29,896 nt of DNA from SIG440 sp045646865. Lineage in GTDB: Bacteria > Bacillota > Clostridia > Monoglobales > Monoglobaceae. The notes beneath the pieces were generated by a model that was not told the origin of the DNA, made no database searches, and saw nothing but the letters and a program-made list of their open reading frames with translations. The translations under genes were made by a program, and so were the position numbers. The DNA lies in the NCBI GenBank assembly GCA_045646865.1, contig JAZRLM010000025.1, positions 1 through 29,896 of the forward strand. The letters are read 5' to 3'. Position 1 is the stretch's first letter. Each line of letters starts with the position of its first letter. Positions 1 through 7,802 of the stretch are shown one piece after another.

Positions 1-68
1 TTTCCAGAATGATAGAGATTAACGATAGTCTTTTTAAATTCTGATGTGTACCTGTTTTTTGTGGACAT
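1..68 (-). CDS. IS3-type transposase OrfA, N-terminal fragment
   Basis: The minus strand has ATG at 68-66 after a GAAAGGAG Shine-Dalgarno. It encodes MSTKNRYTSEFKKTIV and then leaves the window after 22 codons. This is the start of the helix-turn-helix orfA protein of IS3-family elements, which binds the IS ends. It is identical at protein level to the copy at 29806, as far as both can be read. Only a fragment is visible, so it cannot be judged intact. Confidence 0.75.
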   Translation of the reverse strand, partial: MSTKNRYTSEFKKTIVNLYHSG

Positions 69-92
69 TGTAATTCTCCTTTCGTGTCTACT

Positions 93-121
93 ATTTTACA
101 TCATTTCCATTTTGCTGTCCA
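93..121 (-). promoter_or_regulatory. promoter of the left IS copy
   Basis: On the minus strand TGGACA (121-116) is followed after 17 bases by TAAAAT (98-93), 25 bases before the orfA ATG. It points out of the window. Confidence 0.55.
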
Positions 122-205
122 CTTTTTTAGTATACATCCAAGAGCATTTTGGGATGAAGGAAAACACAAAGTGTTTTCACACCGAGAGAGCCGCAAGGTT
201 ATGTA

Positions 206-235
206 AAAGAAAAAGCACTCAACAAAAGCTGAGTG
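206..235 (-). terminator. Rho-independent terminator of tRNA-Pro
   Basis: The minus-strand transcript forms GCACTCAGC, loop TTTT, GTTGAGTGC (nine pairs including one G-U), followed by a T-rich tail. It lies directly downstream of the tRNA CCA end. Confidence 0.85.
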
Positions 236-238
236 CAG

Positions 239-315
239 TGGTCGGGATGACAGGATTTGAACCTGCGGCTCCTTCGTCCCGAACGAAGTGCCCTACCAAG
301 CTGGGCCACATCCCG
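239..315 (-). tRNA. tRNA-Pro (anticodon CGG)
   Basis: The minus strand folds as a cloverleaf. The acceptor arm is CGGGATG/CATCCCG, the anticodon stem CTTCG/CGAAG with loop TTCGGGA, and the T-loop TTCAAAT. Discriminator A is followed by an encoded CCA at 241-239. The anticodon CGG reads the proline codon CCG. Length is 77 nt with CCA. A consensus promoter lies upstream and a terminator immediately downstream, so it is a monocistronic tRNA unit. It lies about 100 bp from the IS copy and appears intact. Confidence 0.95.
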
Positions 316-342
316 AAATGTTTTTTATAAAATACCTTTGAT

Positions 343-371
343 ATTATACTACTAAATCTCTATTATGTCAA
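343..371 (-). promoter_or_regulatory. promoter of tRNA-Pro
   Basis: On the minus strand a perfect TTGACA (371-366) and perfect TATAAT (348-343) are separated by 17 bases. The -10 ends 27 bases before the tRNA 5' end, a normal distance for a tRNA leader. Confidence 0.9.
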
Positions 372-418
372 TGTTTTTTGAAAACAAAAATTAATATAAT
401 TATTTTTTCATCAAAAAT

Positions 419-447
419 TTGCTTTTTTTTATAATGTATGTTATAAT
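419..447 (+). promoter_or_regulatory. promoter of the acyltransferase-ligase pair
   Basis: TTGCTT (419-424), a 17-base spacer and TATAAT (442-447) lie 32 bases before the GTG start at 480. The region is AT-rich and divergent from the tRNA promoter. The -35 matches only TTG of the consensus. Confidence 0.5.
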
Positions 448-479
448 TATTGCATAGCTGTGTTAAAAGGAGTGATTTA

Positions 480-1346
480 GTGCGTAAATGGGGAGACAGA
501 TATGATGCATACCGTGTAAGAGATATTGACGGTGTACATTTTTATATGGCATATCTTATGCCTAAGAGAACAGATGCTGAGGTATATATTAATGAAAAAA
601 TTGATGTAACTGAACTTCTGGAATACATAAAAGAGAAAAATGCTTCGGGCGAACGCAAGGTTACGCTATTTCATTGTGTAATTGCGGCAGTAGCAAGAAC
701 AATAAAAATGCGTCCGTTGTTAAATCGATATATTTCAGGCAAACGTTATTATATGAGGCATGACATTTCAATGGGTTTTACTATTAAGAAAAAATTTGAA
801 GACCATGCCGAAGAAACATTGATGATTTATCATCCCAAGGATGACCAAAATGTTTGTGCAATAACAGATAAGCTTGCGCCAAAGGTAGCTGTGGCAAAGA
901 AAGATAATGGCGGTATGAAGGTTGATGATATCCTGAACATCGTAAAGAAACTGCCAAAGCCTATAATGCATTTGTTTATGGCGTTTATGCGTTTTGCAGA
1001 TAATCATGGACTTATGCCAAAGGGATTCAGTAGTGTTGACCCCAACTATGTTACAGTTATGTTGTCAAACCTTGGCAGCATAAAGTGTGATGCTGTTTAT
1101 CATCATCTTAATAATTTCGGAACAAACGGAATTGTTATTACAATAGGTGAGATTCATAAGGAAATTATACTTGACGAGAATAATCAGCAGGTAGTACGTG
1201 ATATTGTTAATATTGGTGTTACTCTTGATGAGCGCATTGCAGACGGTTTTTATTTTGCACGTTCATTAAAACTAATTAAACATTTGTTTAAAAATCCACA
1301 GTTGCTTGATAAAACATTAGGGGAGGAAATTGATTTTGAATTCTGA
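480..1346 (+). CDS. E2-like acyltransferase domain protein without lipoyl domain, catalytic His replaced
   Basis: The protein of 288 aa matches the catalytic (inner-core) domain of 2-oxoacid dehydrogenase E2 and chloramphenicol acetyltransferase-like enzymes. There is no lipoyl or E1-binding domain. The start is GTG at 480, seven bases after AAAGGAG; a longer reading from TTG 450 has no ribosome site. In classical members the active site is HxxxDG. Here the C-terminal motif is LDERIADG, so the DG is kept but His is Glu. No pyruvate or branched-chain dehydrogenase genes are nearby. The next gene, an acyl-CoA synthetase, starts inside its last codons, so the two are translationally coupled. I infer acyl transfer or acyl-CoA binding with a substrate supplied by the ligase; the reaction is unknown. 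Confidence 0.75.
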   Translation: MRKWGDRYDAYRVRDIDGVHFYMAYLMPKRTDAEVYINEKIDVTELLEYIKEKNASGERKVTLFHCVIAAVARTIKMRPLLNRYISGKRYYMRHDISMGFTIKKKFEDHAEETLMIYHPKDDQNVCAITDKLAPKVAVAKKDNGGMKVDDILNIVKKLPKPIMHLFMAFMRFADNHGLMPKGFSSVDPNYVTVMLSNLGSIKCDAVYHHLNNFGTNGIVITIGEIHKEIILDENNQQVVRDIVNIGVTLDERIADGFYFARSLKLIKHLFKNPQLLDKTLGEEIDFEF

Positions 1347-3039
1347 TGCTAAGTGGTTTAAATATTATGGAGATACTCCGCATACTTTGGTTTATCCCGA
1401 TATTTCAATGTATGATATGCTGAAAAAAACAGCAAAGGATTATCCCTTGAATATTGCCTATGATTTTATGGGCAAATCTGCAACCTTTGAAAAATTTATC
1501 GAGGAAATTGATATTTGCTCAAAAGCCCTTGTTATGCAGGGGGTTATGCCGGGTGATGCTGTTACTGTGTGTCTGCCCAACACGCCTCAGGCTATAATCA
1601 TGTTTTATGCAATAAACAAAATTGGTGCTGTGGCAAGTATGGTTCATCCATTGTCGGCAGAAACAGAAATTCAGTTTTATCTTAATGAATGCAACAGCCG
1701 TGTTGCAATAACTTTAACTCAGTTTTATGACAAGTTTGAAGCAATAAAAGGAAAAACACAGCTTGAAAAGGTTATAGTTACTAAGATAGAAGAAGCTTTA
1801 CCTGCAATTAAAGGCTTTGCTTATAAATTTATCGGTCATGAGCCAAAGGTTGTTAAAGACCCTTGGGTTATTGCTTGGAATGATTTTCTCGGCAAAGGGA
1901 AGGAATGTACCAAAGAATATGTCTATAATGGTAAGGGTGATGACTCTGCGGTTGTTTTGTTCAGCGGTGGTACAACAGGTACATCCAAGGGTATTTTGCT
2001 GACCAACCTCAACTTTAATGCTCTGGCAATGCAGACTGCCGCTGCGTCACAGTGCTTTGCGGCAGGGGATGTAATGCTTTCGGTAATGCCTATATTCCAC
2101 GGCTTTGGTCTGGGCGTTGGTATCCATACAATTCTTACTCATGCCGGAAAATGCGTTCTTGTGCCAAGGGTAAATGTAGCCGAATTTCCGGGACTTTTCA
2201 AAAAGCATCGCCCCAATTATATGGCGGGCGTTCCTACCTTGTTTGAAGCAATGATGCGTGATGAGGATATGAAAAAAGCTGACCTTTCCTGCCTTAAAGG
2301 ATTGTTCAGCGGAGGTGATTCGCTGTCGGTTGAACTTAAAAAGAAGATTGATGCGTTTCTCAAAGAAAGAGGTGCAACAATTCAGGTTCGTGAAGGCTAC
2401 GGTACAACCGAATGTGTAACGGCAAGCTGCCTTACTCCGATTGATTACTACCGTGAGGGAAGTATAGGAATTCCGTTCCCCGATACATACTACAAAATTG
2501 TTATTCCAAATACCAACGAGGAAGCTCCCATAGGCGAAATGGGCGAAATTTGCCTTACCGGACCGACTCTTATGAAAGAATATATAAACAATCCAAAGGA
2601 AACAAGTCAGACACTTCGTATCCACGATGACGGACGGATATATCTTCACACAGGTGATCTTGGCCGTATGGACGAGGACGGATTTATCTATTTTGTTCAA
2701 AGACTTAAACGTATGATTATTACTAACGGTTATAATGTTTATCCCTCACAGGTTGAGAATATAATTGATTCTCATGAGGCGGTAATGTTCAGTACCGTCA
2801 TTGGCGTAAAGGATGATATAAGAAAGCAAAAGGTAAAGGCGTTTATCGTATTAAAACCCGGATTTACGCCCACAGATGAGATTAAAGAATCAATTAAGAC
2901 TCACTGTGAAAAGAATATTGCAAAATATGCTCTCCCACGCGAATACGAATACCGCGACAGTCTTCCCAAAACATTGGTTGGCAAAGTAGCTTACCGTGAA
3001 CTTGAGAAGGAAGAAGAAGAAAAACTTGTCACTAAATAG
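1336..3039 (+). CDS. acyl-CoA synthetase (AMP-forming adenylating enzyme, class I)
   Basis: An adenylate-forming ligase of about 567 aa. It activates a carboxylic acid with ATP to an acyl-adenylate and passes it to CoA. The motifs seen are the phosphate loop SGGTTGTSKG (about residue 209), GYGTTE (about 354), HTGDLG (about 438), the hinge region RLKRMI, and a C-terminal PKTLVGK whose Lys near 550 matches the catalytic lysine. TTG 1336 is the preferred start, nine bases after GGAGG; TTG 1330 is only three bases away from it. It overlaps the upstream E2-like gene by 11 bases. Substrate class (fatty, aromatic or other acid) cannot be read. A strong terminator follows. Confidence 0.88.
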   Translation: MNSDAKWFKYYGDTPHTLVYPDISMYDMLKKTAKDYPLNIAYDFMGKSATFEKFIEEIDICSKALVMQGVMPGDAVTVCLPNTPQAIIMFYAINKIGAVASMVHPLSAETEIQFYLNECNSRVAITLTQFYDKFEAIKGKTQLEKVIVTKIEEALPAIKGFAYKFIGHEPKVVKDPWVIAWNDFLGKGKECTKEYVYNGKGDDSAVVLFSGGTTGTSKGILLTNLNFNALAMQTAAASQCFAAGDVMLSVMPIFHGFGLGVGIHTILTHAGKCVLVPRVNVAEFPGLFKKHRPNYMAGVPTLFEAMMRDEDMKKADLSCLKGLFSGGDSLSVELKKKIDAFLKERGATIQVREGYGTTECVTASCLTPIDYYREGSIGIPFPDTYYKIVIPNTNEEAPIGEMGEICLTGPTLMKEYINNPKETSQTLRIHDDGRIYLHTGDLGRMDEDGFIYFVQRLKRMIITNGYNVYPSQVENIIDSHEAVMFSTVIGVKDDIRKQKVKAFIVLKPGFTPTDEIKESIKTHCEKNIAKYALPREYEYRDSLPKTLVGKVAYRELEKEEEEKLVTK

Positions 3040-3053
3040 TTGATGTAAAAACG

Positions 3054-3087
3054 GCAGAAGTTGATATAAGTATCGGCTTCTGCTTTT
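3054..3087 (+). terminator. Rho-independent terminator after the acyl-CoA synthetase
   Basis: GCAGAAG (3054-3060) pairs with CTTCTGC (3077-3083), and the stem extends inward to 13 pairs with two G-U pairs and a TAAG loop. TTTT follows. Confidence 0.75.
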
Positions 3088-3163
3088 CATTATCCGTTTT
3101 AACGGACACAAAAAAGAGTAAGATTAAATCAATAGCTTTTTGGTTGAGATATAGTTAAAATTC

Positions 3164-3192
3164 TTGACTTTACACACAAGATATGGTATGAT
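3164..3192 (+). promoter_or_regulatory. recA promoter
   Basis: TTGACT (3164-3169), a 17-base spacer and TATGAT (3187-3192) lie 85 bases before the recA ATG. I saw no Bacillus-type LexA box (GAAC-N4-GTTC) around it. Confidence 0.75.
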
Positions 3193-3277
3193 TTAGTTGG
3201 ATTTTATGATTAAAATACAAAAAGCATAATTTTTTGAATAAATTCCCATTTATGGGACTTTGAAAGGCGGTTTTATT

Positions 3278-4348
3278 ATGCAGGAAGAAAAGAGAAAAGC
3301 TCTTGAAAATGTCTTTGGACAGATAGAAAAGCAGTACGGCGCGGGTGCTGTAATGCTTCTTGGTGAAAAAACTAATGCCGAGGTTGAGGCAATCCCTACT
3401 GGTTCAATGGCTCTTGATATTGCTTTGGGTATCGGTGGTGTTCCCCGAGGCAGAATTGTGGAAATTTACGGTCCTGAATCATCAGGTAAGACAACTGTTG
3501 CTCTCCATATTGTTGCGGAAGCTCAGAAGATGGGCGGCGAAGCTGCGTTTATTGATGCAGAACACGCTCTTGACCCTGTTTATGCTGAAAAGCTTGGTGT
3601 AAGGATTGATGACCTTATTGTGTCGCAACCTGATACAGGTGAGCAGGCATTGGAAATTACCGAACAGCTTGTTCGCTCGGGTGCTATTGACGTTATTGTT
3701 ATTGACTCGGTTGCGGCGTTGGTTCCCAAACAGGAAATCGAAGGTCTGATGGGTGATTCACATGTTGGACTTCAGGCAAGGCTTATGTCTCAGGCTTTAA
3801 GAAAGCTGACATCCGTTGTAAGTAAATCAAACACAACAGCAATATTTATCAATCAGCTTCGTGAAAAGGTTGGCGTTATGTTTGGTAATCCCGAAACAAC
3901 AGCCGGCGGACGTGCTCTTAAATATTATTCGTCTGTAAGACTTGATGTTCGTCGTGTTGAAACTGTTAAAGGCGAAGAAGGTGCGGTGGGCAACCATACA
4001 AAAGTTAAGGTTGTAAAGAACAAGGTTGCACCCCCTTTTAAAGAAGCGGAATTTGATATTATTTACGGTGAGGGTATTTCCAAGACAGGTAACATTATTG
4101 ATGTGGGTGTTGATTTTGGTATTATAAAGAAGTCAGGTTCATGGTTCTCGTATGAAGACGAAAAGCTTGGTCAGGGAAGAGAAGCTGTAAAGAAGCTTCT
4201 TGAAGAAGACCCGTCACTCTGCTTTGAGATTGAACAGCAGATCAGAGAAAAGGCAGGTCTTCCGCCAATTGAAGAAGGCGAAGATACCGACAGAGAAATC
4301 AGCACAGCATTTTCTCCTGTTCCAAAGCCTACAGGAAAGAAAAAGTAA
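3278..4348 (+). CDS. recA: RecA recombinase
   Basis: The protein of 356 aa is full length for RecA, the ATP-dependent strand-exchange protein of homologous recombination and SOS induction. The Walker A motif GPESSGKT lies at residues 65-72, and GNPETTAGGRALKYY of the DNA-binding L2 region is present. The C-terminus is acidic and ends in a basic GKKK tail. ATG 3278 follows AAAGGCGG; an upstream TTG at 3260 is in frame but overlaps that ribosome site and would add a non-homologous MKGGFI. recX follows after six bases. The usual partner cinA is not beside it. Confidence 0.98.
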   Translation: MQEEKRKALENVFGQIEKQYGAGAVMLLGEKTNAEVEAIPTGSMALDIALGIGGVPRGRIVEIYGPESSGKTTVALHIVAEAQKMGGEAAFIDAEHALDPVYAEKLGVRIDDLIVSQPDTGEQALEITEQLVRSGAIDVIVIDSVAALVPKQEIEGLMGDSHVGLQARLMSQALRKLTSVVSKSNTTAIFINQLREKVGVMFGNPETTAGGRALKYYSSVRLDVRRVETVKGEEGAVGNHTKVKVVKNKVAPPFKEAEFDIIYGEGISKTGNIIDVGVDFGIIKKSGSWFSYEDEKLGQGREAVKKLLEEDPSLCFEIEQQIREKAGLPPIEEGEDTDREISTAFSPVPKPTGKKK

Positions 4349-4354
4349 TTTATT

Positions 4355-4819
4355 ATGGAACTTGACAAAGCAAAAAAGATTGCGGCAAATCTTATATCAT
4401 TTAAAATGTACACCTGCAAAGAAATTTTGCAAAAACTGATGCACAAGGGCATATCCCCGGATGTTGCTGAAACGGCTGTGGGAGAATTCTGCAGGGCAGG
4501 TATCCTTGACGATGCAGAATATGCAAGGGCGTATATTCACGACGGGGTATATGTGCATATGAAAGGTATGTTTCGCATTAAGCAGGAGCTTATCCAAAAA
4601 GGTGTTGCATCAAGTGTAATAGAAAAGGCGATTCAGGAGGCAGAAATTGATACCGAAGACAGTCTTGCGGAATATGTAAGGCTGAGGTTTGGTGATAAGG
4701 AGTTTTCCGATTGGAAAGAGCTTGAAAAGGCAAAGGCACACCTTGCAAGACGTGGCTTTGGTCTGTATGATATAAACAAATGCTTTGATAATCTTGGTAT
4801 AAAGGTTAAAGAAGATTAA
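4355..4819 (+). CDS. recX: RecX, regulator of RecA
   Basis: The protein of 154 aa is a small helical RecX-family protein, which binds RecA filaments and limits their growth. The family's tandem three-helix repeats are visible, with the typical ISFKMYTCKEILQKL and DDAEYARAYI segments near the N-terminus and the LARRGFG segment near the C-terminus. It begins six bases after the recA stop with only a weak ribosome site, consistent with translational coupling to recA. rimO follows after 30 bases with its own strong site. Confidence 0.92.
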   Translation: MELDKAKKIAANLISFKMYTCKEILQKLMHKGISPDVAETAVGEFCRAGILDDAEYARAYIHDGVYVHMKGMFRIKQELIQKGVASSVIEKAIQEAEIDTEDSLAEYVRLRFGDKEFSDWKELEKAKAHLARRGFGLYDINKCFDNLGIKVKED

Positions 4820-4849
4820 TGTTGTATGGTTTAAAAGGAGTGACACAGA

Positions 4850-6184
4850 TTGAAAAAGGTTTCGCTTGTTTCCCTTGGTTGTTCAAAAAATTTAGTTGAC
4901 GCCGAGGAAATGATGGGAATTCTTGAGGCAGCAGGATTTGAACTTGTTGTCGATGAAGAAGATGCAGAAATTATGATTGTCAATACCTGTGCATTTATTG
5001 ACGATGCCAAGCAGGAGTCAATTGACTGCATAATGGAACTTATTGAATATAAGAAAAAAGACCCAAACCGTATTCTGGTTGTTACGGGTTGTATGAGCCA
5101 ACGTTATAAGGAAGAACTGATTAAAGAAATTCCTGAGATTGACATTGTTATAGGCACAAACGAATATGATAAGATTGCAGGAATAATTAAAATGCATACA
5201 TCAGGTAATGCTGAAATATATTGCAGTGATGAATATATGTCCTGTGACAGACTGCCGAGAATAGTTACAACTCCTGATTATATGGCATATCTTAAAATTG
5301 CCGAGGGTTGTGACAACCATTGTACTTATTGTGTTATTCCGTCAATCAGAGGCAAATACCGAAGCCGTACAATTGAAGATATTGTCGCCGAAGCAAAGTC
5401 TTTGGCAGAAAAGGGAGTAAAGGAGCTTGTTGTTATAGCTCAGGATACAACACGTTACGGTATGGATATTTACGGTGAATACCGACTTCCGAAACTTCTT
5501 GACGAATTGTGTAAGATAGAGGGCATCAGGTGGATACGCATACATTATTGCTACCCCGAGCTTGTGACAGATGAGCTGATTGATACAATTGCACGTCAGG
5601 ACAAGATTTGCAATTATCTTGATATACCCATTCAGCATTGCAACGACAGAATTTTAAAACTTATGGGCAGACGTACCAACAAAGCAGAAATTTTGAGTAT
5701 AATCAAAAAACTTCGTGAGAGAATTCCTGATGTAATAATAAGAACGTCGCTTATTGCAGGTTTCCCCACCGAAACCGAGGAAGAATTTGACGAACTGCGG
5801 GGATTTGTTACAGAAACCGAATTTGACAGACTTGGAGTTTTTGCATATTCTCAGGAGGAAGGAACTGCTGCAGCACGTCTGGACGGACAGCTTGACGAGG
5901 ACGAGAAGAAGAACCGTCAGGAAGTTATAATGATTGACCAGGCTGCTGTTTCTGAGGAGCTCAACAGCAAAAAGGTGGGAAGAACCTTTGAGGTGTTGGT
6001 AGAGGGATACGACAATCTTATAAAGCAGTATTACGGCAGAACATACGGAGATTCAGAAGAAATTGACGGCAAGGTATTCTTTACATCAGATACAAAGCTT
6101 CAGTCGGGAAATTTTGCAGATGTGGAGATTACTGATTATATGGAATATGACCTGTACGGCTTATGTAAAAAGGGAGGAAATTGA
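4850..6184 (+). CDS. rimO: ribosomal protein uS12 methylthiotransferase RimO
   Basis: The protein of 444 aa is a MiaB-type radical SAM methylthiotransferase. RimO adds a methylthio group to an Asp of ribosomal protein S12. The N-terminal domain has the three cluster cysteines C11 (SLGCSKN), C47 (VNTC) and C81 (TGC). The radical SAM motif CDNHCTYC supplies C154, C158 and C161. A C-terminal TRAM-like segment closes the protein. The SLGCSKNLVDAE opening is typical of RimO rather than the tRNA enzyme MiaB. The start is TTG 4850, nine bases after AAAGGAG. The stop overlaps the pgsA ribosome-site region. Confidence 0.95.
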   Translation: MKKVSLVSLGCSKNLVDAEEMMGILEAAGFELVVDEEDAEIMIVNTCAFIDDAKQESIDCIMELIEYKKKDPNRILVVTGCMSQRYKEELIKEIPEIDIVIGTNEYDKIAGIIKMHTSGNAEIYCSDEYMSCDRLPRIVTTPDYMAYLKIAEGCDNHCTYCVIPSIRGKYRSRTIEDIVAEAKSLAEKGVKELVVIAQDTTRYGMDIYGEYRLPKLLDELCKIEGIRWIRIHYCYPELVTDELIDTIARQDKICNYLDIPIQHCNDRILKLMGRRTNKAEILSIIKKLRERIPDVIIRTSLIAGFPTETEEEFDELRGFVTETEFDRLGVFAYSQEEGTAAARLDGQLDEDEKKNRQEVIMIDQAAVSEELNSKKVGRTFEVLVEGYDNLIKQYYGRTYGDSEEIDGKVFFTSDTKLQSGNFADVEITDYMEYDLYGLCKKGGN

Positions 6185-6186
6185 AA

Positions 6187-6735
6187 ATGAATACACCCAA
6201 TAAACTTACTTTGTTAAGGGTTATCCTTGTGCCGGTGTTTATGTGGGCACTGCTTTCGGGGTTTTATCTGGCGGCAATTATAATTTTTGCAGTAGCCTCA
6301 TTAACCGACCAACTTGACGGCTATCTTGCAAGACGCGATAATCAGGTTACAACTTTCGGCAAACTGATGGACCCTCTTGCTGATAAGATACTTACAATTT
6401 CGGCACTTGCGTGTCTTTTGGGCATTGGTGCACAGTTTATCAATTCGTGGGTAGCAATGATTATTATTGCTCGTGAACTTATCGTTACAGGTATCCGTCA
6501 GCTTGCTATGGGCGAAGATACGGTAATCGCGGCAAGCCAATGGGGCAAAGCAAAAACTGTTTCTCAGATGGCGGCGATTATTGCCGTTATGGTTGACAGA
6601 ATAATCCCGCTCAGAATAGGTGAGAGCATTTATGGTGCACTTACTTTCTGGCTGGTTGCTATTGCTGTAATTCTGACAGTATATTCGGGTCTTGACTATG
6701 TTATCAAAAACAGAAAGCTTATTACATTTAAATAA
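6187..6735 (+). CDS. pgsA: CDP-diacylglycerol-glycerol-3-phosphate 3-phosphatidyltransferase
   Basis: The protein of 182 aa is a membrane enzyme of phosphatidylglycerol synthesis, joining CDP-diacylglycerol and glycerol-3-phosphate. The CDP-alcohol phosphatidyltransferase signature is complete: D41, D44, G45, A48, R49, G58, D62 and D66 in the DxxDGxxAR-x8-GxxxDxxxD pattern. Several hydrophobic helices surround it. ATG 6187 is preferred, nine bases after GGGAGG; TTG 6181 would be only three bases away. It starts just after the rimO stop, and rimO-pgsA adjacency is common in Firmicutes. Confidence 0.95.
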   Translation: MNTPNKLTLLRVILVPVFMWALLSGFYLAAIIIFAVASLTDQLDGYLARRDNQVTTFGKLMDPLADKILTISALACLLGIGAQFINSWVAMIIIARELIVTGIRQLAMGEDTVIAASQWGKAKTVSQMAAIIAVMVDRIIPLRIGESIYGALTFWLVAIAVILTVYSGLDYVIKNRKLITFK

Positions 6736-6772
6736 AATAATGTAAAATAAGGAAAAAATAACATATTTTGTA

Positions 6773-6801
6773 TTGACGTACATAATTCTTTATGATATAT
6801 T
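6773..6801 (+). promoter_or_regulatory. acpP promoter
   Basis: TTGACG (6773-6778), a 17-base spacer and TATATT (6796-6801) end 32 bases before the acpP ATG. The gap after pgsA holds no clear terminator. Confidence 0.65.
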
Positions 6802-6833
6802 ATTATTCAAATAATGTAGATAGGAGGACTTTT

Positions 6834-7067
6834 ATGGATATTTTCGAAACAGTAAAAGCGATTACTGCAGAACAACTTGACATTGACGAAAGCCTTATTA
6901 CAATGGATTCATCGTTTATCAACGATTTAGAGGCTGACTCACTAGACCTTGTTCAGTTGTTAATGGCATTTGAAGACGAATATGATATGGAAATTTCTGA
7001 TGAAGAAGCAGAAGAAATTTCGACAGTAGGAGACGCAGTCAACTATATCAAAGAAAATTTAAATTAA
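6834..7067 (+). CDS. acpP: acyl carrier protein
   Basis: The protein of 77 aa is very acidic and has the carrier motif EADSLDLVQ. Ser36 is the site for the 4'-phosphopantetheine arm that carries growing fatty-acid chains. ATG 6834 follows AGGAGG by seven bases; the reading from 6792 would add a non-homologous leader that overlaps the promoter. It has its own promoter and terminator. Standing alone beside rnc rather than inside a fab cluster is normal for Firmicutes. Confidence 0.96.
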   Translation: MDIFETVKAITAEQLDIDESLITMDSSFINDLEADSLDLVQLLMAFEDEYDMEISDEEAEEISTVGDAVNYIKENLN

Positions 7068-7074
7068 TTTATAT

Positions 7075-7110
7075 GCGGACTGTCACGAAAATGGCGGTCC
7101 GTTGTTTTTT
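7075..7110 (+). terminator. Rho-independent terminator after acpP
   Basis: GCGGACTG (7075-7082) pairs with CGGTCCGT (7095-7102) with G-U pairs. GTTTTTT ends at 7110. It lies 21 bases before the rnc start, so rnc may depend partly on read-through. Confidence 0.75.
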
Positions 7111-7130
7111 ATTGAAGAAGGTTAGTATAT

Positions 7131-7802
7131 ATGAATATCGGATATGACTTTAAAGATAAAACCTTGCTGGAGCTTGCTATGACCCACATATCTCTGGCAA
7201 ACGATTTGAAAAAAGAAAGCAACCAACGGCTTGAATTTTTGGGTGACAGCGTTTTGTCGTATATTATTGCAACTGAAATTTATAAGATGTACCCCAAATG
7301 CGACGAGGGTGACCTGACGGCTATCCGTGCGGCTCTTGTTTGTGAAAAATCTCTGGCTGAACTGTCAAGAAATCTAAAGTTGGGTGAAGAAATAAAGCTT
7401 GGCAAATCCGAAACAAAAACCAACGGTGTCAATAAAGATTCAATACTTGCAGATACATTTGAAGCTCTTCTTGGTGCAATTTACCTCGATAGCGACGGTG
7501 AAACAGCAAAGGAATGGACTTTAAAAGTTTTTGATGACAAAATAAAAAATATTAAAATTACGCCCGAAATTAACTATAAATCAGAGCTGCAGATTTATTT
7601 CCAGAAACGTGATAAGAACACCGAAGTGGTCAGATATAATCTGGTACAAAAATCAGGTCCCGACCACAACCCCAGTTTTAAAGTGGAAGCGGTTTATCAG
7701 AACAAGGTTATCGGAACCGGAAAGGGCAAAAACCGTAAGATTGCCGAACAGGATGCGGCAAGAGATGCTTTTGAAAGAATGAAGAAAAATGAGAAAGTAT
7801 AA
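7131..7802 (+). CDS. rnc: ribonuclease III
   Basis: The protein of 223 aa cuts double-stranded RNA, including rRNA precursors. The signature NQRLEFLGDSVL lies at residues 31-42 with acidic E35 and D39. The second acidic patch is in DTFEALLGAIYLD. A C-terminal double-stranded RNA-binding domain starts near NYKSELQIYFQ and includes the GKGKNRKIAEQDAA helix. The N-terminus is slightly short but complete for the fold. Its end overlaps the next gene by 14 bases. The usual downstream smc and ftsY genes are not present here. Confidence 0.96.
   Translation: MNIGYDFKDKTLLELAMTHISLANDLKKESNQRLEFLGDSVLSYIIATEIYKMYPKCDEGDLTAIRAALVCEKSLAELSRNLKLGEEIKLGKSETKTNGVNKDSILADTFEALLGAIYLDSDGETAKEWTLKVFDDKIKNIKITPEINYKSELQIYFQKRDKNTEVVRYNLVQKSGPDHNPSFKVEAVYQNKVIGTGKGKNRKIAEQDAARDAFERMKKNEKV

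Larger units (their letters stand above)
1..140 (-). mobile_element. 5' end of an IS3-family insertion sequence, running off the left edge
   Basis: The first 140 bases are the reverse complement of bases 29733-29896. The only difference seen is an A-run of 6 here against 7 on the right. The element begins near base 140 (minus strand TGGATGTATACT) and carries its own promoter and the start of a transposase gene. The rest of the IS lies outside the window, so target duplication and far inverted repeat cannot be seen. The exact end could be at TGG (140) or TGT (136). IS3 assignment rests on the orfA N-terminus. Confidence 0.85.

Noticed and set aside
46..330. Plus-strand ORF of 94 codons
   Set aside because: It runs antisense through the IS end, the tRNA terminator and tRNA-Pro. 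It has no ribosome site and no protein-like pattern.
2047..2700. Minus-strand ORF of 217 codons
   Set aside because: It is a shadow of the acyl-CoA synthetase, opposite its conserved motifs, with no ribosome site.
3093..3106. Palindrome TCCGTTTTAACGGA before recA
   Set aside because: It can also pair with the AAAACGG just before the terminator stem, so it is better seen as part of the terminator structure than as an operator. It does not match a LexA box.
6301..6783. Minus-strand ORF of 160 codons
   Set aside because: It lies opposite pgsA, including the catalytic Asp motif, and runs into the acpP promoter.
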